Assembly (NCBI GenBank): GCA_037951105.1 | Contig: JBAMJV010011085.1 | Span: 1-64,000 of the forward strand | Reading direction: 5' to 3' | DNA length: 64,000 nucleotides | From: Echinarachnius parma | Lineage: Eukaryota; Echinodermata; Echinoidea; Clypeasteroida; Echinarachniidae | In this document: in pieces, positions 12,641 through 23,450 of the stretch | Position numbering within the stretch: the stretch's first letter is position 1 | How the letters are laid out: each line of letters starts with the position of its first letter | Program-made: the position numbers and the translations under genes | The notes under the pieces: model-generated | Told to the model about the DNA's origin: nothing | What the model saw: the letters and a program-made list of their open reading frames with translations, nothing else | Databases searched by the model: none

Positions 12641-12869
12641 TTCCATCAAATTTCTTGAAGAGGAAGGTCTAAACTATCTGTGTGCCAAAATTCATGCTTT
12701 TGTCCAGAAGTGCACACTTGGTCTCATATATTGACCTAAGAGCCCCCACTACTTATCATAACAGATGAAAGTACCCCAGGGAGACTTTCAAATCAGGACA
12801 CATCAATCATAACATAACAGTCATAAAATCTTGAAATAGGAATAGGAAAACCCGAACCTGTTCCATGTT

Positions 12870-12960
12870 TCTATTGGTAATACAATTACAATCAGGTATG
12901 TGAGAACATAAATAATTCAAAGTAATTTGTGTGGATTTTTAAAATGTTATTAGATCCCCT
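12870..12960 (-). repeat. Fragment of the AGGGACTTAGTAAC repeat family
   Basis: Reverse-oriented remnant (TTGGTAATACAATTACAATC...ATGTTATTAGATCCCC). It matches parts of the copies at 51373 and 52031; similar scraps lie near 17255, 39010 and 40395. Confidence 0.5.
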
Positions 12961-13000
12961 AAGTCTTTTATACTTGTAACGTGTTCTTGTAATTTTGTAG

Positions 13001-13065
13001 GTACTTCTGAGAAAGTTTTCCGTTTGCAATAAGAGCCAAAAAGGAATTCATAAAGAACAAAACAC
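13001..13065 (+). pseudogene. Degenerate copy of lectin A exon 2 (outermost)
   Basis: After a TTTTGTAG acceptor-like site it reads GTACTTCTGAGAAAG...TTCCGTTTGC, matching the start of exon 2 (13521). Only about 50-60 bp are recognisable and the frame is lost. Confidence 0.55.
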
Positions 13066-13122
13066 ATTTTTCGTTTGTAATTTTGGATAATTTTATTTTT
13101 TATTTTTGTCATTGACTTGTAG

Positions 13123-13260
13123 GTATACCTTTTTGAAAGGCTTCTGTTTGCGAGGGCGCAGGAGCAATGTGTAAGGAACAGGGCCAGCCCGACATCTCCC
13201 CTGGATATTTCTTCACGGCTAAGGGCGAGCTCCACAACAGATTCCAACACAGCTTTCTTG
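13123..13260 (+). pseudogene. Relic copy 2 of lectin A exon 2
   Basis: The acceptor-like GACTTGTAG is followed by ~137 bp closely matching exon 2 up to the CAACACAGCTTTCTT position. A base change in the first codons and TAA within the QC-V region break the frame. The copy lacks the KVWMGL part and a donor. It is a host-exon relic, 191 bp upstream of the next copy. Confidence 0.8.
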
Positions 13261-13313
13261 AAAATCAAACCATTTAACAAGACTTCAAACGTTTTCGTTG
13301 TTGTCATTTATAG

Positions 13314-13456
13314 GTATTTTTTTTGAAAGGCTTCCGTTTGCTAGAGCGCAGGAGCAATGTGTGATGGAACATGGCCAGCCCGACATCTCCCCCTGGATAT
13401 CTCATCACAGCTGCTAAGGACCAGAAACGCAACATATGTCAGCATAACTTTCTTGT
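13314..13456 (+). pseudogene. Relic copy 3 of lectin A exon 2
   Basis: The acceptor TTATAG precedes a sequence nearly identical to exon 2 through the RAQEQC and SPTSP region. The copy has small insertions and ends before the KVWMGL segment. The following ~60 bp resemble the intron sequence preceding the intact exon, so the unit of duplication was partial exon plus upstream intron. Confidence 0.8.
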
Positions 13457-13520
13457 TAATTATTTTGGAAAAAATCTCCATCTTTTAATAAATACTTCAA
13501 ACGTTGTTTGTCATTTGTAG

Positions 13521-13718
13521 GTACTTTTTTGAAAGGCTTCCGTTTGCGAGAGCGCAGGAGCAATGTGTGATGAACAGGGCCAGCCCGACATCTCCTCCTG
13601 GATATCTCATCACGGCTAAGGACCAGCAGCACAACAGATTCCAGCACAACTTCCTCACGTTCACCGGCGGTGCCGCCAACAAGGTGTGGATGGGACTGGC
13701 AGAGAGTCGAAACAACGT
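13521..13718 (+). CDS. Lectin-like gene A, exon 2 (CTLD middle)
   Basis: Bounded by a TTTGTAG acceptor and a GTAAGT donor at 13719, with phase 2 at both ends. It encodes YFFERLPFARAQEQC, a short loop, GYLITAKDQQHNRFQHNF and NKVWMGLAES. In a C-type lectin fold these are helix 1 with its conserved Cys, the LITA strand and the W-x-G-L core. It aligns almost residue for residue with gene B exon 2, except that B has a Pro/Gly/Gln-rich insert where A has only NRASPTSPPG. The YRFF(N)QR-LPY-like start is reminiscent of echinoderm spicule-matrix CTLDs. Three partial copies stand immediately upstream. Confidence 0.85.
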
Positions 13719-14605
13719 GTAAGTATTCAGGGGCGTGTTTCACAAAGATTTTTAGTTGAACCTAAATTTAGGTCGGACTTAAAGTTATGGGAAGCAATTT
13801 GTAGCTTTGGAATTAAAACATACAATGTTCAGGAGCAAAACGCATATATTTGAGACTGATACAATGATAAAGTATTCCACACACCCCCCCCCCCCCCCCC
13901 CCTCCCCGATAATTTGACCAACATAATACAAAACATAAGGAGATCATTCGTCAAAAAGTAGAGAAAACCATAAGGTGTTCCCCTAATTATGTGTGTGCCC
14001 CCAAGATAAATACCGTACGCACAATTTCAGCCCACCGACTAGAACCAGTTCAAGTCGGATCGTACCAAAATTAACCACTTTATTCAAGACGCCCACACGT
14101 GGCCCACACGTTCAACCATACAACAGATTCAATAGCATACAATACAATGATGTGTTTGCATAGGCCAAATCAGAGTTCATCACTGCTATGTGATTAATGT
14201 CACATTTCACCGGATAGCGTTTACGGATACCCGACCATGCCGACGGAGAGCAAAATTATCAATCCGTTCGCATTCGTATGCGTTTCTTTTTGTGTCTTGT
14301 TCGGCGAATACGTTCCTTGTCAGGCAATGCACGTAGTTCTATCCGGCGGAATGTTTTGTGCATGAAGCTACGGCGGCGACTTTCACCACCGGATACTTTG
14401 ATTTCGCAAAGTTTCCATCCTTCGAGCATCCGTTTACGCTATTCGGTCATATGTGCCAACACCATATACAATACAGTGATGTGTTTCCTCGCTGATATGT
14501 GATAATGTTTCTTATATTGTTTTCGTTCCAGATAGTAACACAAATTCGTTGAAGATGACAGATGACAATGTTAATAATTATTGTTAAATCATTCTCTCGT
14601 TCCAG
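13719..14605. other. Intron 2 of lectin A with MITE sequence
   Basis: At 13729 the intron enters CAGGGGCGTGTTTCACAAAG, one end of a dispersed element also found after gene B exon 2. A 17-C run lies at about 13865. The remainder shows no gene. Confidence 0.5.
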
Positions 14606-14792
14606 GTACGTCTGGGCCGATGGAACACCATTCCGGCAGACCGACTGGAACCTGTTTAAGCCGGATCAACCCCAAAACAACAACCACATCCAGGCCGTCC
14701 ATACGTTCGACAACTATCCATTCCAGACGTGGGTAACCACGAATCACGAGACGCAGATCTCTTACATCTGCCAATACCAGTACATGCCATAG
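14606..14792 (+). CDS. Lectin-like gene A, exon 3 (CTLD C-terminus and stop)
   Basis: It starts after CTCGTTCCAG and ends at TAG 14790-14792. It encodes YVWADGTPFRQTDWN, FKPDQPQNNNHIQAV and TQISYICQYQYMP. WADGTPxxxxxW and the final YIC are hallmark CTLD positions. The calcium/sugar motif (EPN or QPD) is replaced by QPQ and the WND site reads WVTTN. One of the usual four C-terminal-half cysteines is absent, so sugar binding in the classical way is unlikely, as in spicule-matrix CTLDs. Joined with exons 1 and 2 the product is 175 residues. No polyadenylation signal lies close by; the first clear AATAAA I noted is near 16722. Confidence 0.85.
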
Positions 14793-14991
14793 AGTTCTTC
14801 CGGATGATACATTATATATGTATAACTCTAACGAGCTTCCGTTTCATGACGGTAGCTAAACAGGACGGATAATTCACTCAACCGAGGCCGTCCTCTCAAA
14901 CAGCTCCAATCCTTATTCACACCCGTTTAGCGAACTTTCGCTTTTATTGCGTCGACAGAGATTGGGTCGCAAACTTAGCAAAACTTTTGTC

Positions 14992-15160
14992 CGGGGCCCT
15001 GTTTCATAAAACTTTTAAATTGTTGTAAATGTCTAATTATTGTAACTAATTGGTAAACAGCCCACCAGCATGGAGCATTGTAGTTGTTGCCATGGTAGTT
15101 AGAATAATTGAATACCTACAACAATTGCAAAAGTTATATGAAAAAGGATCCAGGTCTATC
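14992..15160. mobile_element. Palindromic MITE-like element
   Basis: It opens CCTGTTTCATAAAACTTTTA with ATTGTTGTAA, and closes with TACAACAATTGCAAAAGTTATATGAAAAAGG. Together these form an imperfect inverted repeat around a short core. Downstream of the lectin A stop. Confidence 0.6.
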
Positions 15161-15950
15161 GTATATGGTCCGGACTAAAAAGACAGACATTACCAGTAAC
15201 CAGTTACACCGTTACACACCTGTGGAATTTCGCTAGCCCATCGATGGTTGTCATGTGCCACCTGGACACGATCTTACTAGTGACCGGTTATACTATGACT
15301 GGAATGTCAAGAGACTCTTTGTCTGGATGACTTGACAGAGGAATTTGCATTGATGATAAGAACAATGAGCAAGTCAAATTTTACAGGTGCGACATGGTTT
15401 AACGAGATGCTGGTAATTTCTGCCTACTTAATAGTTAGACTGGACTTACGTTGTGCCACTGATGAGATTTTGGGCCCGTGTGTTCACAGTGTGACAGAAT
15501 GTGTCCTTTCGGCGTGCTCTACCAAAGCGTGCCCGCGGCTTGGCATTCAAGACTAAAAACAAAACAAAACGATGCCCTTTGCAATTTATATTGAGAATCG
15601 GTTCTTCTAGTCCTGCATACCAAGTCGTGAGCACGGGTTGGTAGAGAATGCCGAATGTTTTACAAAGCAACTAAAGATACCGAAACTCAATTATGGTGTT
15701 ACGTGATTTGCACTCCATGTTGGCAACATACACCAATTTATTATAAAAAAACAACTTACGTTATCGATTGTACAAACTTAAAACTCAGACCAAAAGGTAT
15801 ATACGTTGTCTTTAGTATCCCCTTTTTTTAAACCACGAAGTGCCTTTTAGACTGAAAAGAAATGCATACAGGCCCTTCCTATAAGTCTCCTTAACGTATA
15901 GGCCCATGATGATAAAATATATGTTTAAAGGTAGTTCAGATTCGTCAAAT
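15160..15950. other. Intergenic stretch, nothing recognised
   Basis: Small open frames of 74-77 codons lack recognisable motifs. No repeat stands out. Confidence 0.35.
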
Positions 15951-15956
15951 GAGATG

Positions 15957-16095
15957 CGCGGCGCCATCTTGCATACGCGTTGCGCACGGTGCGTAATGCA
16001 CGTTAGCTCAGTGTCATGCGGTGCGCGCAAACTAACCCAGTTCAAAATGGCGACCCGCTATGTAGCATCCCCACGCTTGATGCCCTTTAACAACA
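15957..16095. mobile_element. Uninterrupted copy of the GCGCACGGTGCG repeat
   Basis: Same block order as 6215-6480 but without the 111-bp insertion, so it serves as an empty-site reference for that insertion. Confidence 0.6.
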
Positions 16096-16800
16096 TTATG
16101 CCTATAGATTTGATATAAATGACACTGCCAAACAAAAAATAACTGGTCACGTGTGTGGGCCTATATTGTGGATAATCAAGATATAACGGTTATATTACCT
16201 GTGTGTATTTTCTGTATAGGGGCACTATTTGTTTTACTCTTTTATAAATCCCTATTTTATTAAACCAGTGACATGTCGCTCCTTACTTCACAGTCTGTGG
16301 AAAAGAACTGTGAAACAGAGCTGTTATTTAATTGGAACAACTTAAACAATTATATAATTATTGTATTTGGTAGAACTTCAAATAACATATTTATCTAGAC
16401 CAACTTGTAAGTATCAAACATTTCAGCTATTTGAACATTTTCAGATGATACAGGTGATCATCTTGACCATGTATTTATACTACACAATTTTATTTTATGA
16501 TTCAACATTTATAATTATATGATAAACGTGTAGGTGTGGCGTAGGTATAAATCCTGAGAAATTTCATTGTGTTTTTTCGGGGGTTTATTTTGGTTATTTG
16601 TAACAGTGTAGATTTAGCTATTATATTAATTAATCGTATACATGGATGTACACCTTTAAGATATATATATTATTTGCTCGTATTTGAGAATCTCTTTGTT
16701 TTTACTTGGAATAATTTTACAATAAAAATTCCCTGAGTGTACGCGAGTCTTTATTTGTCTTCGAATTATTTCTGTATGTTTAAAAGTCGGATTTATAATA
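16096..16800. other. AT-rich intergenic stretch
   Basis: No gene or strong repeat seen. AATAAA at 16722-16727 is a possible but distant polyadenylation signal for lectin A. Confidence 0.3.
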
Positions 16801-16805
16801 GCTTC

Positions 16806-16960
16806 TGACCACCACGAGCAGTGAAAACTAAGGGGTTTCAGGGACGAACACCAGCACTAGGGCCGTCTATAGCTCAGTCGGTAGAGCAACGGTCTTGCAA
16901 TCCGGAGGTCTCCGGTTCGAACCCCGGAGAAACCGCAATGTCTTTGCAATTTGTTATTTA
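16806..16960 (+). mobile_element. tRNA(Ala)-derived SINE / tRNA pseudogene
   Basis: The A box TAGCTCAGTCGGTAGAGC and B box GGTTCGAACCCC are intact, with anticodon-loop CTTGCAA (TGC, Ala). The acceptor strands do not pair and the T stem is irregular, so it is not a functional tRNA. The upstream block CACGAGCAGT...GGGACGAACA is shared with the reverse copy at 35820-36000, which argues for a SINE family. Confidence 0.65.
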
Positions 16961-18354
16961 TATGGATCTAGTAACATTGTGTGTAAAATTGTACAAATGG
17001 TTGATAACAATTTGTGCTTCTGTGATCAGACTATGTCTACTAATTGATGTGCGAAAGTTCCAATTTTGATGGATGTTATGATATGGTCAAGTAATGAGCG
17101 AAAATGCGAAGTGGTATTCGCTTTAATACTCATTGCACTGAATTTGTACACAGTTTAAGGTCTGCACTAGAGACTTTCAAATTCGAACAAGTCATTCATA
17201 CATATTGTTATAACGAAATGAAATTCGGAAAACCGAAGCATGTTCCGTGTCTCTATTGACAATATAAATGCAACAAGGTATGTGAGAATCGCTAGATTTC
17301 TAAGTAAGTTTTGTCGATTTTGGACGATAGGTGATTCTGTCGTTAGTTTGATTTCCACCATCGTGGTAATCAACTCGGTCACATTCTTATCAATTTCTGA
17401 TAGTTTGTCACTACTGTCAACAATCCCAGCTGTGTTTACTGCCCCCGAGGCCCAGTGCTATCACAGAGAGAGGGGCAAGTGATAAGAAAGTGTCAACACT
17501 GATAAAAATCTCCTGGATGCAGGCTTGAGATCGGAAAACTCGCACCGCTTGTCAGGCCCTCAGAAGCGGTTTTCAGCAAGCGATAAAATTACGTCATGTA
17601 GCAACACACACTGTGTGCAATATCCACTCACTGTGGAGCATTCCTTCCACCTAGCAGATCATGGGCATTGAGAAGATCACTGATTAAACCAAAATACCGG
17701 GTCCCCAATTTTGTCATGATGTGTACACCTGGGTAAAAAGCAACGATAGTGGATTAGTTTCTTTTGTGTGTTTGGATCTCTTTATTGCAATGGACATTTC
17801 AAAATGTGTGTCTTAAAATAAATGATGATTTATTGCAACACTAAGTTGTATTCAACAAGCCCCATGAGTGATCCACAAAGATGATAAGTTGAACTTATGT
17901 TCTAGGTTGTACCTAAAATCATGAGTATTTTTTTGTTTTATTATGTAGCCATGTGTAGCCTTGGAAAAAAACATATTTATAAGCAAAAGTGCGAATATCT
18001 GAGAGGTTGAGAAATATTACTCAATGAACATAAACTTCATTGATAATAACTAAATATCGATGATTTTTCACAAAGATTTAATGTTTTTCTGTTTGTTTAT
18101 GCGTTTGGCAATTTTTACCGCATAGACTTTAACGGCAAGCCCATAATTTCAGACCAACTTTAATCTAAGTTCAACTTTGAGTGAAACAACTTTGAGTGAA
18201 ACCACCCCCCCAGGTGAAAATGAACCTATAGTCACGAGACCAAATATTAATTGTCAAAACCCCCTTTCACAAGACCCCCGTTCGGCTCGAACTAGGTGAA
18301 CGTGGTTGCTATAGGGAATTACATAAACACAAAGTAAACATGGTTAAAGGTACA
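16961..18354. other. Intergenic stretch with repeat scraps
   Basis: It includes a fragment near 17255-17330 of the AGGGACTTAG family. Sequence at about 17870-18200 resembles the GTTTCACAAAGAT/GGTTGTACC interior of the element found after the lectin exons. No gene. Confidence 0.4.
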
Positions 18355-18545
18355 TTTGAGTATTGGTACTCCCCCCCCCCCCCCCCCCCCCCAAACAATG
18401 TAGGGTTTTGGTTGGTTTAAATTCCATTTGAAAGTTTATTGAATAAAACATGTGAAATGAGAATCATTCCCTTTCGAATGCTTTCATAGTTGTACAATTT
18501 TGGATTTCAAAATTATATCGTCTAGCCAGGCGATATCTTGACTCT
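18355..18545 (+). repeat. Dispersed repeat shared with 45780-45965
   Basis: Both begin GAGTATTGGTACT and share TTGGTTGGTT, GAATAAAACATG, CCCTTTCGAATGC and CGTCTAGCCAGGCGATATC. This copy has a 22-C run inserted near 18371. Confidence 0.75.
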
Positions 18546-18559
18546 TAATAAAATACATA

Positions 18560-18880
18560 CAATGTTCTTATACACTTCTTTCAAACAATTTCAAAAGAGG
18601 TTTTTTAAATAGTTGTTGATGATATCTCTATTTAATCATGATTTAACAAAACATCAAATGCACACTTTTGTATGAAAAATTGGTCCATTTTAACCTATGA
18701 GTTTTTAGAGAGCGCCCTCTAGATGTTAACGGCTCGTTTTGAATGATAACAGGCTTTTTACTATAGTCGTTTGTAATTGTGTATATATACCTTTCGAGCA
18801 TGGTGAGTTATAAATATTAGTGTATAATGTAATGGTGCAGGTTTTGGTTACTACAATTAAGTTTAACCAAAACTCACGGG
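18560..18880 (-). mobile_element. TTAA-family MITE (family 1), reverse partial copy
   Basis: Reverse orientation. It shares AGCGCCCTCT, GTTATCATTC, CGTTTGTAATT and GGTGCAGGTTTTGGTTACT with the complete copies at 19270-19777 and 45969-46495. Confidence 0.7.
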
Positions 18881-19269
18881 TTCTCTTTACGGAACTGTAA
18901 GATCTATTTATAATTCATATCTTGATGTTGATATAGAAAATGATCGACAATGTTTTATCACGTCCAGACAGCCGCGTGCGGTGGGCTTGGTGTGCCCCGT
19001 CTGTCGGCATCCGCTACCCAATGGCCTCACCTGTATAACAGGAAGGGAAAAGAGCTAAATATAGGCATGTTTCAGTAACATTAGAGTATAAGTGTTAGGG
19101 TTAGGTCTAGGGTAATGTTGGGATCCAGTTACATTGCTAAAATCCTCAAAACTTACTTGGAACTCTAGTGGTTCTCACATGCCTGATTGTATTCACAGTA
19201 TCAATTTAAGCATCGAACAGTTATAATTGAAGTGTTCAGATTTATAAATATCTAGTGGATACTTATTAA

Positions 19270-19777
19270 AGGGGGTAGTACAGTTATGGTAAGGCTAGGT
19301 TTTAGTAACCAAAACCTGCACAATAACAATTACAAACTAATAGTTATAACTCCACAATCTCGAAAGGTATAGAAAATTACAAACGAATAAGTAAAAGGCC
19401 TGTATCATTCCAACACAAGAAGGCACTTTCTAACAAAGCATTGGTTTCAACCATTTTTCATAGCAAAGTTATTGCACGTGATGTTTGTTGAAATAATGAT
19501 TAAATAGAGAGATCATCAGCAAACTATTAAAAACCTCTTGTAAACATTTTTGAAAAAGTGTAAGCATTTTTTAATTAAAAGAAAAAATCATCGAATAAAT
19601 ATGGGCCCCAGATTTATTCCGATCGGATATATTTCAGCCGTTTCTGAACGATTTTGATCAAATAAAGTTTTATTCTGTCATTAAAATTGTATGCTCTTTC
19701 GGATTTTCACATCAGTTCATTATCACACAACAAATTATTTCGTGCAGCGCCCTTTATACCAAAACTAAACCACCCTT
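19270..19777 (+). mobile_element. TTAA-family MITE (family 1), complete copy
   Basis: Flanked by TTAA at 19266-19269 and 19778-19781. Ends AGGGGGTAGTAC...TTTTGG... and ...CCAAAACTAAACCACCCTT are inverted repeats. Termini of the AGGG type with a TTAA duplication are known for Kolobok-type elements; that assignment is inference. Non-coding. Confidence 0.75.
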
Positions 19778-19860
19778 TTAAGCAGCAATGGGAATTAAAT
19801 TCACATTAATGGTTGATATAGTTTGTATTTGATTGTGTTCATTGTTCTAATTTCATTTAA

Positions 19861-20140
19861 GGGGGCCTTGCAAAGTTAAAACAGTGGGTGGGTGGTGGGT
19901 CCAAGGTCATTTTGGATAATAAAAACATAATTAGAAAACCCCACCCAAAATAAAGATTTAGTGTAAAAAACTGCACTTTACTCGTCTCAAATCATAATGA
20001 CTTTTAAAAAGTCATTATATGATTTGAGTTTTCTGTCCATGTCGGAGATGGATTTCCAAAAAAAAAAAAAATTTGGATAGGGGGGTGGGGTGAGCTCTAT
20101 TCAAATCTTATTTGGATGTTGTTTGACTTTGCAAGGCCCC
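19861..20140. mobile_element. TTAA-flanked 280-bp MITE (family 2)
   Basis: TTAA at 19857-19860 and 20141-20144. The ends GGGGGCCTTGCAAAGTTAAA and TTTGACTTTGCAAGGCCCC are inverted repeats. An internal AATGACTTTT/AAAAGTCATT palindrome sits at the centre. Confidence 0.8.
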
Positions 20141-20189
20141 TTAATAGTAAGATTATATTTAAAATAAGCTGAAGCTGAATTTGTAACGA

Positions 20190-20300
20190 AATGTCTCGCT
20201 GAAGGACATCGATGCTGGGGAATGGATGGGTCTCGAACCCAGGACCCCATGACTTAGAGTCAAGCGCCCGTCCAATTGTGCCACAACACGTAACTTTTTC
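20190..20300 (-). mobile_element. tRNA-derived SINE, reverse strand
   Basis: Read on the minus strand it has a B box GGTTCGAGACCC preceded by a GACTCTAAGTC anticodon arm. It is followed by a GATGTCCTTCAGCGAGAC tail like those of invertebrate tRNA SINEs. No complete acceptor stem. Confidence 0.6.
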
Positions 20301-20549
20301 CTCACGAGGAAACAAAAGGGGTAGCCGACACGACAAATCGAGAATTCTTTATCCTAATCTTGTAATCTTCACACTACTCTGCATGTAATAACTCTCTGGC
20401 GCCCTCTACATGTATTATGTTGCTCGATCCAACATTCCAACTAATTATGAACTTCTATACACTTTTTTGATATAATCTCGCTGCCAAAGCCATAGGTGAG
20501 GGTAACATGCAGCTAATTTTACCAGTTGACGCAGCTTACATAATTAAAC

Positions 20550-20885
20550 TTCCTTGGTAGTCATGGTTGTAGTCGTGGTGTTAGTGGCGACTTTGTCGTT
20601 GGTAGTGGTGGTGGTGAGAATGATTGTTCCGATGGTGAGAATGATTGTTCCGATGGTGGTAAGAGTGGTGGAGGTGGTGGTGGCAGTGGTGATGGTGGTG
20701 TTAGTGGACATGGTGGAGGTGGTGGTGGTGTTGGTGTTGTTGGAGGTGGTGGTGGTGGTGGTGGTAGTAGTGGTGGAGATGGTGGTTGAATAAAGTTACC
20801 TTGGTGGTGATGGTGGAAGTAGTGGAGATGGTGGTTAATTAAGGTTACGTTGGTGGTGATTGTGTTGTTGGTTGTTGTTGGTGGT
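20550..20885 (+). repeat. GGT/GTGGT-rich minisatellite
   Basis: About 330 bp of GGTGGT-type repeats interspersed with GATGGTGAGAATGATTGTTCC twice. The Val-rich open frame over it is a repeat artefact. Confidence 0.85.
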
Positions 20886-20889
20886 GATA

Positions 20890-22290
20890 GCTAATATACC
20901 TAGCTGTGGTCTCTCCCATAAGTTGGGAAGAATGTATACAATTGATGAACACAATGAATCTTCCGCCACCTACGAAAGGTCCTGGTATGAACATTTATTT
21001 TTCTTCAATTTTATGAAAAACACCTTTAGGCTTGACATGGACATCATGGTTCCATATAGATAATTATTTAATAACACGGTATTTACATTTATTTCATACT
21101 TGAAGAAGCAATGAGAACCTTTGCAAAGCGTGTAATAATTTCTGGAACAATATACTCGCATTTCATTCCAAGTGACATCAAAATATTACGATGTCGACAA
21201 TTATTTATGCGAATACTAAATACAAGTGTGCTTTAGAGAAATTGCCCATAAAACAGCACGTGAAACAAAAAATCAGCAAGAGTTGACAAATAGTAAATCT
21301 ATAATTAAATACATGTATATAGTAACTTTATATCGACGGAGTAAGAAATAGTCGGCATTAACATGCTGTGGGAGTAATAAGTCTGTACCGAAATGGACGT
21401 TCATCCCATAAATAGAAGCAATTTAATATAATAACGAGTTTGGCTCATATCAGGATAACGATGGGGGTTGTAACTTGTAAAAGGAGGGCGCATTATTGCC
21501 CTTACGGACACATCCACGTATCCCTACCCAAACACACTCATACTTTTCTTAAGGCTTATACAGAATCGCATTCGTAGTCCCTTTGCTTTCTTGTTACACA
21601 AGGGATAAGCCCTTTTCCCCGTTTCCCTCCTAAAAATAGGCACGGTCTTACTAATGGGGCCTATATTATACTAATGCGTGCTTCAAATGATCTGAGATTA
21701 TGCATGATTTCATAATTCCATCTGGCAGAAGGGGGAGCGCGTAGTCTTCCTGAGTCTAACTTTTCAGGGAGGCCCGCGTGAGGGTTGATGAAACTTTCTT
21801 CTTGTACTCATTATTTAGATTACAAATTGACAACAAAATGGGAGAGAATGAATGACGGGTGATGATTGAAGTTGCGAAGTTGGGATCGCTCCCATCATCA
21901 GCCAATCAGCTCTCTGTACGGGACCCCATAGGAGCTAAACTAGTAGTCGTTTGATTCAGACCACGATAGTGCGTAGAACTTTGCCTCTGCTGTCAAAATA
22001 CTTTCTTCAATACAAGTACTTGTGAAACAAGTGGAAATCGAGGTTAGATTTGATCACCTTCTGCCCACTGATGTTGGATACAATCGAAAAACGTTCCTGG
22101 AACGTTGTCATTCAACAATTTATCTCTCCATAATTATGGAGACTTTCGAAGAAAAACACATCAAAACATAATTTTATTATTTTGTTATTAAACCATGAGC
22201 CAAACAACAAGGTTTATGAGAAATAAGAAACATCGATGTGCCGTTGGTTGAATTTGACACAGTAAACGGATTAGTTGCACCATTGAGTTA
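20890..22290. other. Intergenic stretch upstream of lectin B, no gene seen
   Basis: AT-rich. Only short open frames without motifs. Confidence 0.35.
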
Positions 22291-22293
22291 CCT

Positions 22294-22519
22294 GGGCCCG
22301 TATTCATAAAACCATGCAAGTTTAGTGCCGTGTATAATCTATATCAGATCATTCATTTTAGTGCGCAACAAGTGCTGTTTGTAGTTCCCAATCATGGTTA
22401 CATGGGTTAGCATTTGGTACATTCTAGCTTAACCCTAGTTAGTGATTAAAGTATCACGCGTTAAATACTTATTTATCATAAAACTAAGCTAGCAGGGCTT
22501 TATGAATATGGATGGGCCC
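22294..22519. mobile_element. MITE with GGGCCC...TATTCATAAA inverted ends
   Basis: The left end GGGCCCGTATTCATAAAACC and right end CTTTATGAATATGGATGGGCCC are inverted. The interior carries GCTAGC and CTAAG motifs as in 3219-3455. Confidence 0.7.
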
Positions 22520-23022
22520 ATGTCTCCCTGATTCCACGCAAGGAGTAGAACATGCTTACGTATAATTTCGAGTGTAGACTCGAAGGAGCTCGATACCCGA
22601 CCAAATTCAGCGGCTGATGATGAAGACTACGGACCCGGCGGATTTCAACTAACGCGCATCCGCATGACGCACCTGTTACCCCGAAACTTTTGCCCCCTCT
22701 CCGAACCCCTTCGACCCCAGAGATCCCAGGTTTTGCACGTCCCTCAAACCCTCGTCACCCATCTCGCCTCGCCTTGCTCTTTGGTGACTTTCAGCTCTTC
22801 TCGATTATTGCCCCTATACTCTCACTTCACCTAGGATAGGCAGAGCGAGTAGGACCGTCCGGACAAACCTTTCTTCGGGAAAAAAAATCCATCGGACTCT
22901 GGTTACGAACACGGCTAACCAAATCAGCGCCCTTTCCCCACAAACAAGGATCCAGTAAGGACCTACCTATCTGAGAGGGACAATTTGTTTTTATACTTCA
23001 AGAACACAAAAGCTCTGTCATA
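22520..23022 (+). promoter_or_regulatory. Probable promoter/5' UTR region of lectin B
   Basis: This is a locally GC-richer 500 bp between the MITE and ATG 23023. TTTTATACTT at about 22989 is only 34 bp from the ATG and is a weak TATA candidate. No further elements can be asserted. Confidence 0.3.
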
Positions 23023-23264
23023 ATGGGAACACTGGTGCTGACAATTCTTCTCGGATGCCTAACTTGCCAGGTGCTGGGACAATGGCCGACGTTCCCGAAT
23101 GCCAATCCCAATCCCAATAGTCCCGGAGTTGGAGGAGGAGCGTGGCCCGGGAATCCCGGGTATCCCGTCGGAGGTAATCCCAACATGCCCAGGCCAGGCC
23201 AACCCGGGGCACCTCTAGCGGGCTGCAGACCAGGCTGGACTAACTTTGGAAACTATTGCTACAA
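23023..23264 (+). CDS. Lectin-like gene B, exon 1 (signal peptide and Pro/Gly-rich arm)
   Basis: The ATG has A at -3 and G at +4. Residues 1-19 (MGTLVLTILLGCLTCQVLG) form a clear signal peptide. Residues ~20-66 are a Pro/Gly/Asn-rich arm (NANPNPNSPG, GNPGYPVGG, RPGQPG). The exon ends GCRPGWTNFGNYCYK, the start of a long-form CTLD. Donor GTAAGT at 23265 leaves phase 2, as in gene A. A secreted protein with a P/G-rich arm plus CTLD is the architecture of echinoderm spicule-matrix and related biomineral proteins. That resemblance is from family knowledge, not a search. Confidence 0.85.
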
Positions 23265-23274
23265 GTAAGTACAG

Positions 23275-23450
23275 AGTATTTCAAACAGAGAGAAACGGAC
23301 CAGAAATATATTAAATAACAATTAACACAGAAAATAGGGGTTTTCCCAGAGAATAGAGCCCGAGACCTCCGGATTGCTAGCGAGTACAGAGTCACATTTG
23401 GGTTATAAATCCCGTTTTCTGAAATAGTCGTCATGATTTTTATCGCGATT
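23275..23450 (-). mobile_element. Ala-tRNA SINE, reverse copy in lectin B intron 1
   Basis: On the minus strand it matches the 35.8 kb copy: the anticodon arm and B-box region (GCTAGC, TCCGGAGGTCTCGGGCTC), then a tail ending TTTCTGGTCCGTTTCTCTC. Degenerate. Confidence 0.55.

Larger units (their letters stand above)
7797..12765. mobile_element. ~5 kb DNA transposon with long inverted ends and 152-bp subterminal repeats
   Basis: The left end (AGTGGGGGCTCTTAGGTCA near 7810) and right end (TGACCTAAGAGCCCCCACT near 12731) are reverse complements. The match continues inward for about 1 kb. Each arm carries tandem units centred on GCCGCCATCTTGAATTTCAA/ATGGC palindromes. On the right, the motif GGTGCCAGATGGCGG recurs at 12121, 12273, 12425 and 12577, an exact 152-bp period. 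On the left, GGCACCTGTTTTCATC recurs at 7966, 8119 and 8271. The interior (8820-11150) has no intact transposase, so the element looks non-autonomous or decayed. Its superfamily is not recognised. It sits in lectin A intron 1. Confidence 0.8.

Noticed and set aside
16861-16940. Functional tRNA-Ala
   Set aside because: A and B boxes are good, but the acceptor strands do not pair and the T stem is irregular; a related copy with the same leader exists at 35.9 kb, so a SINE is more likely.
20554-20793. 79-codon Val-rich frame
   Set aside because: Translation of a GGT/GTGGT simple repeat.
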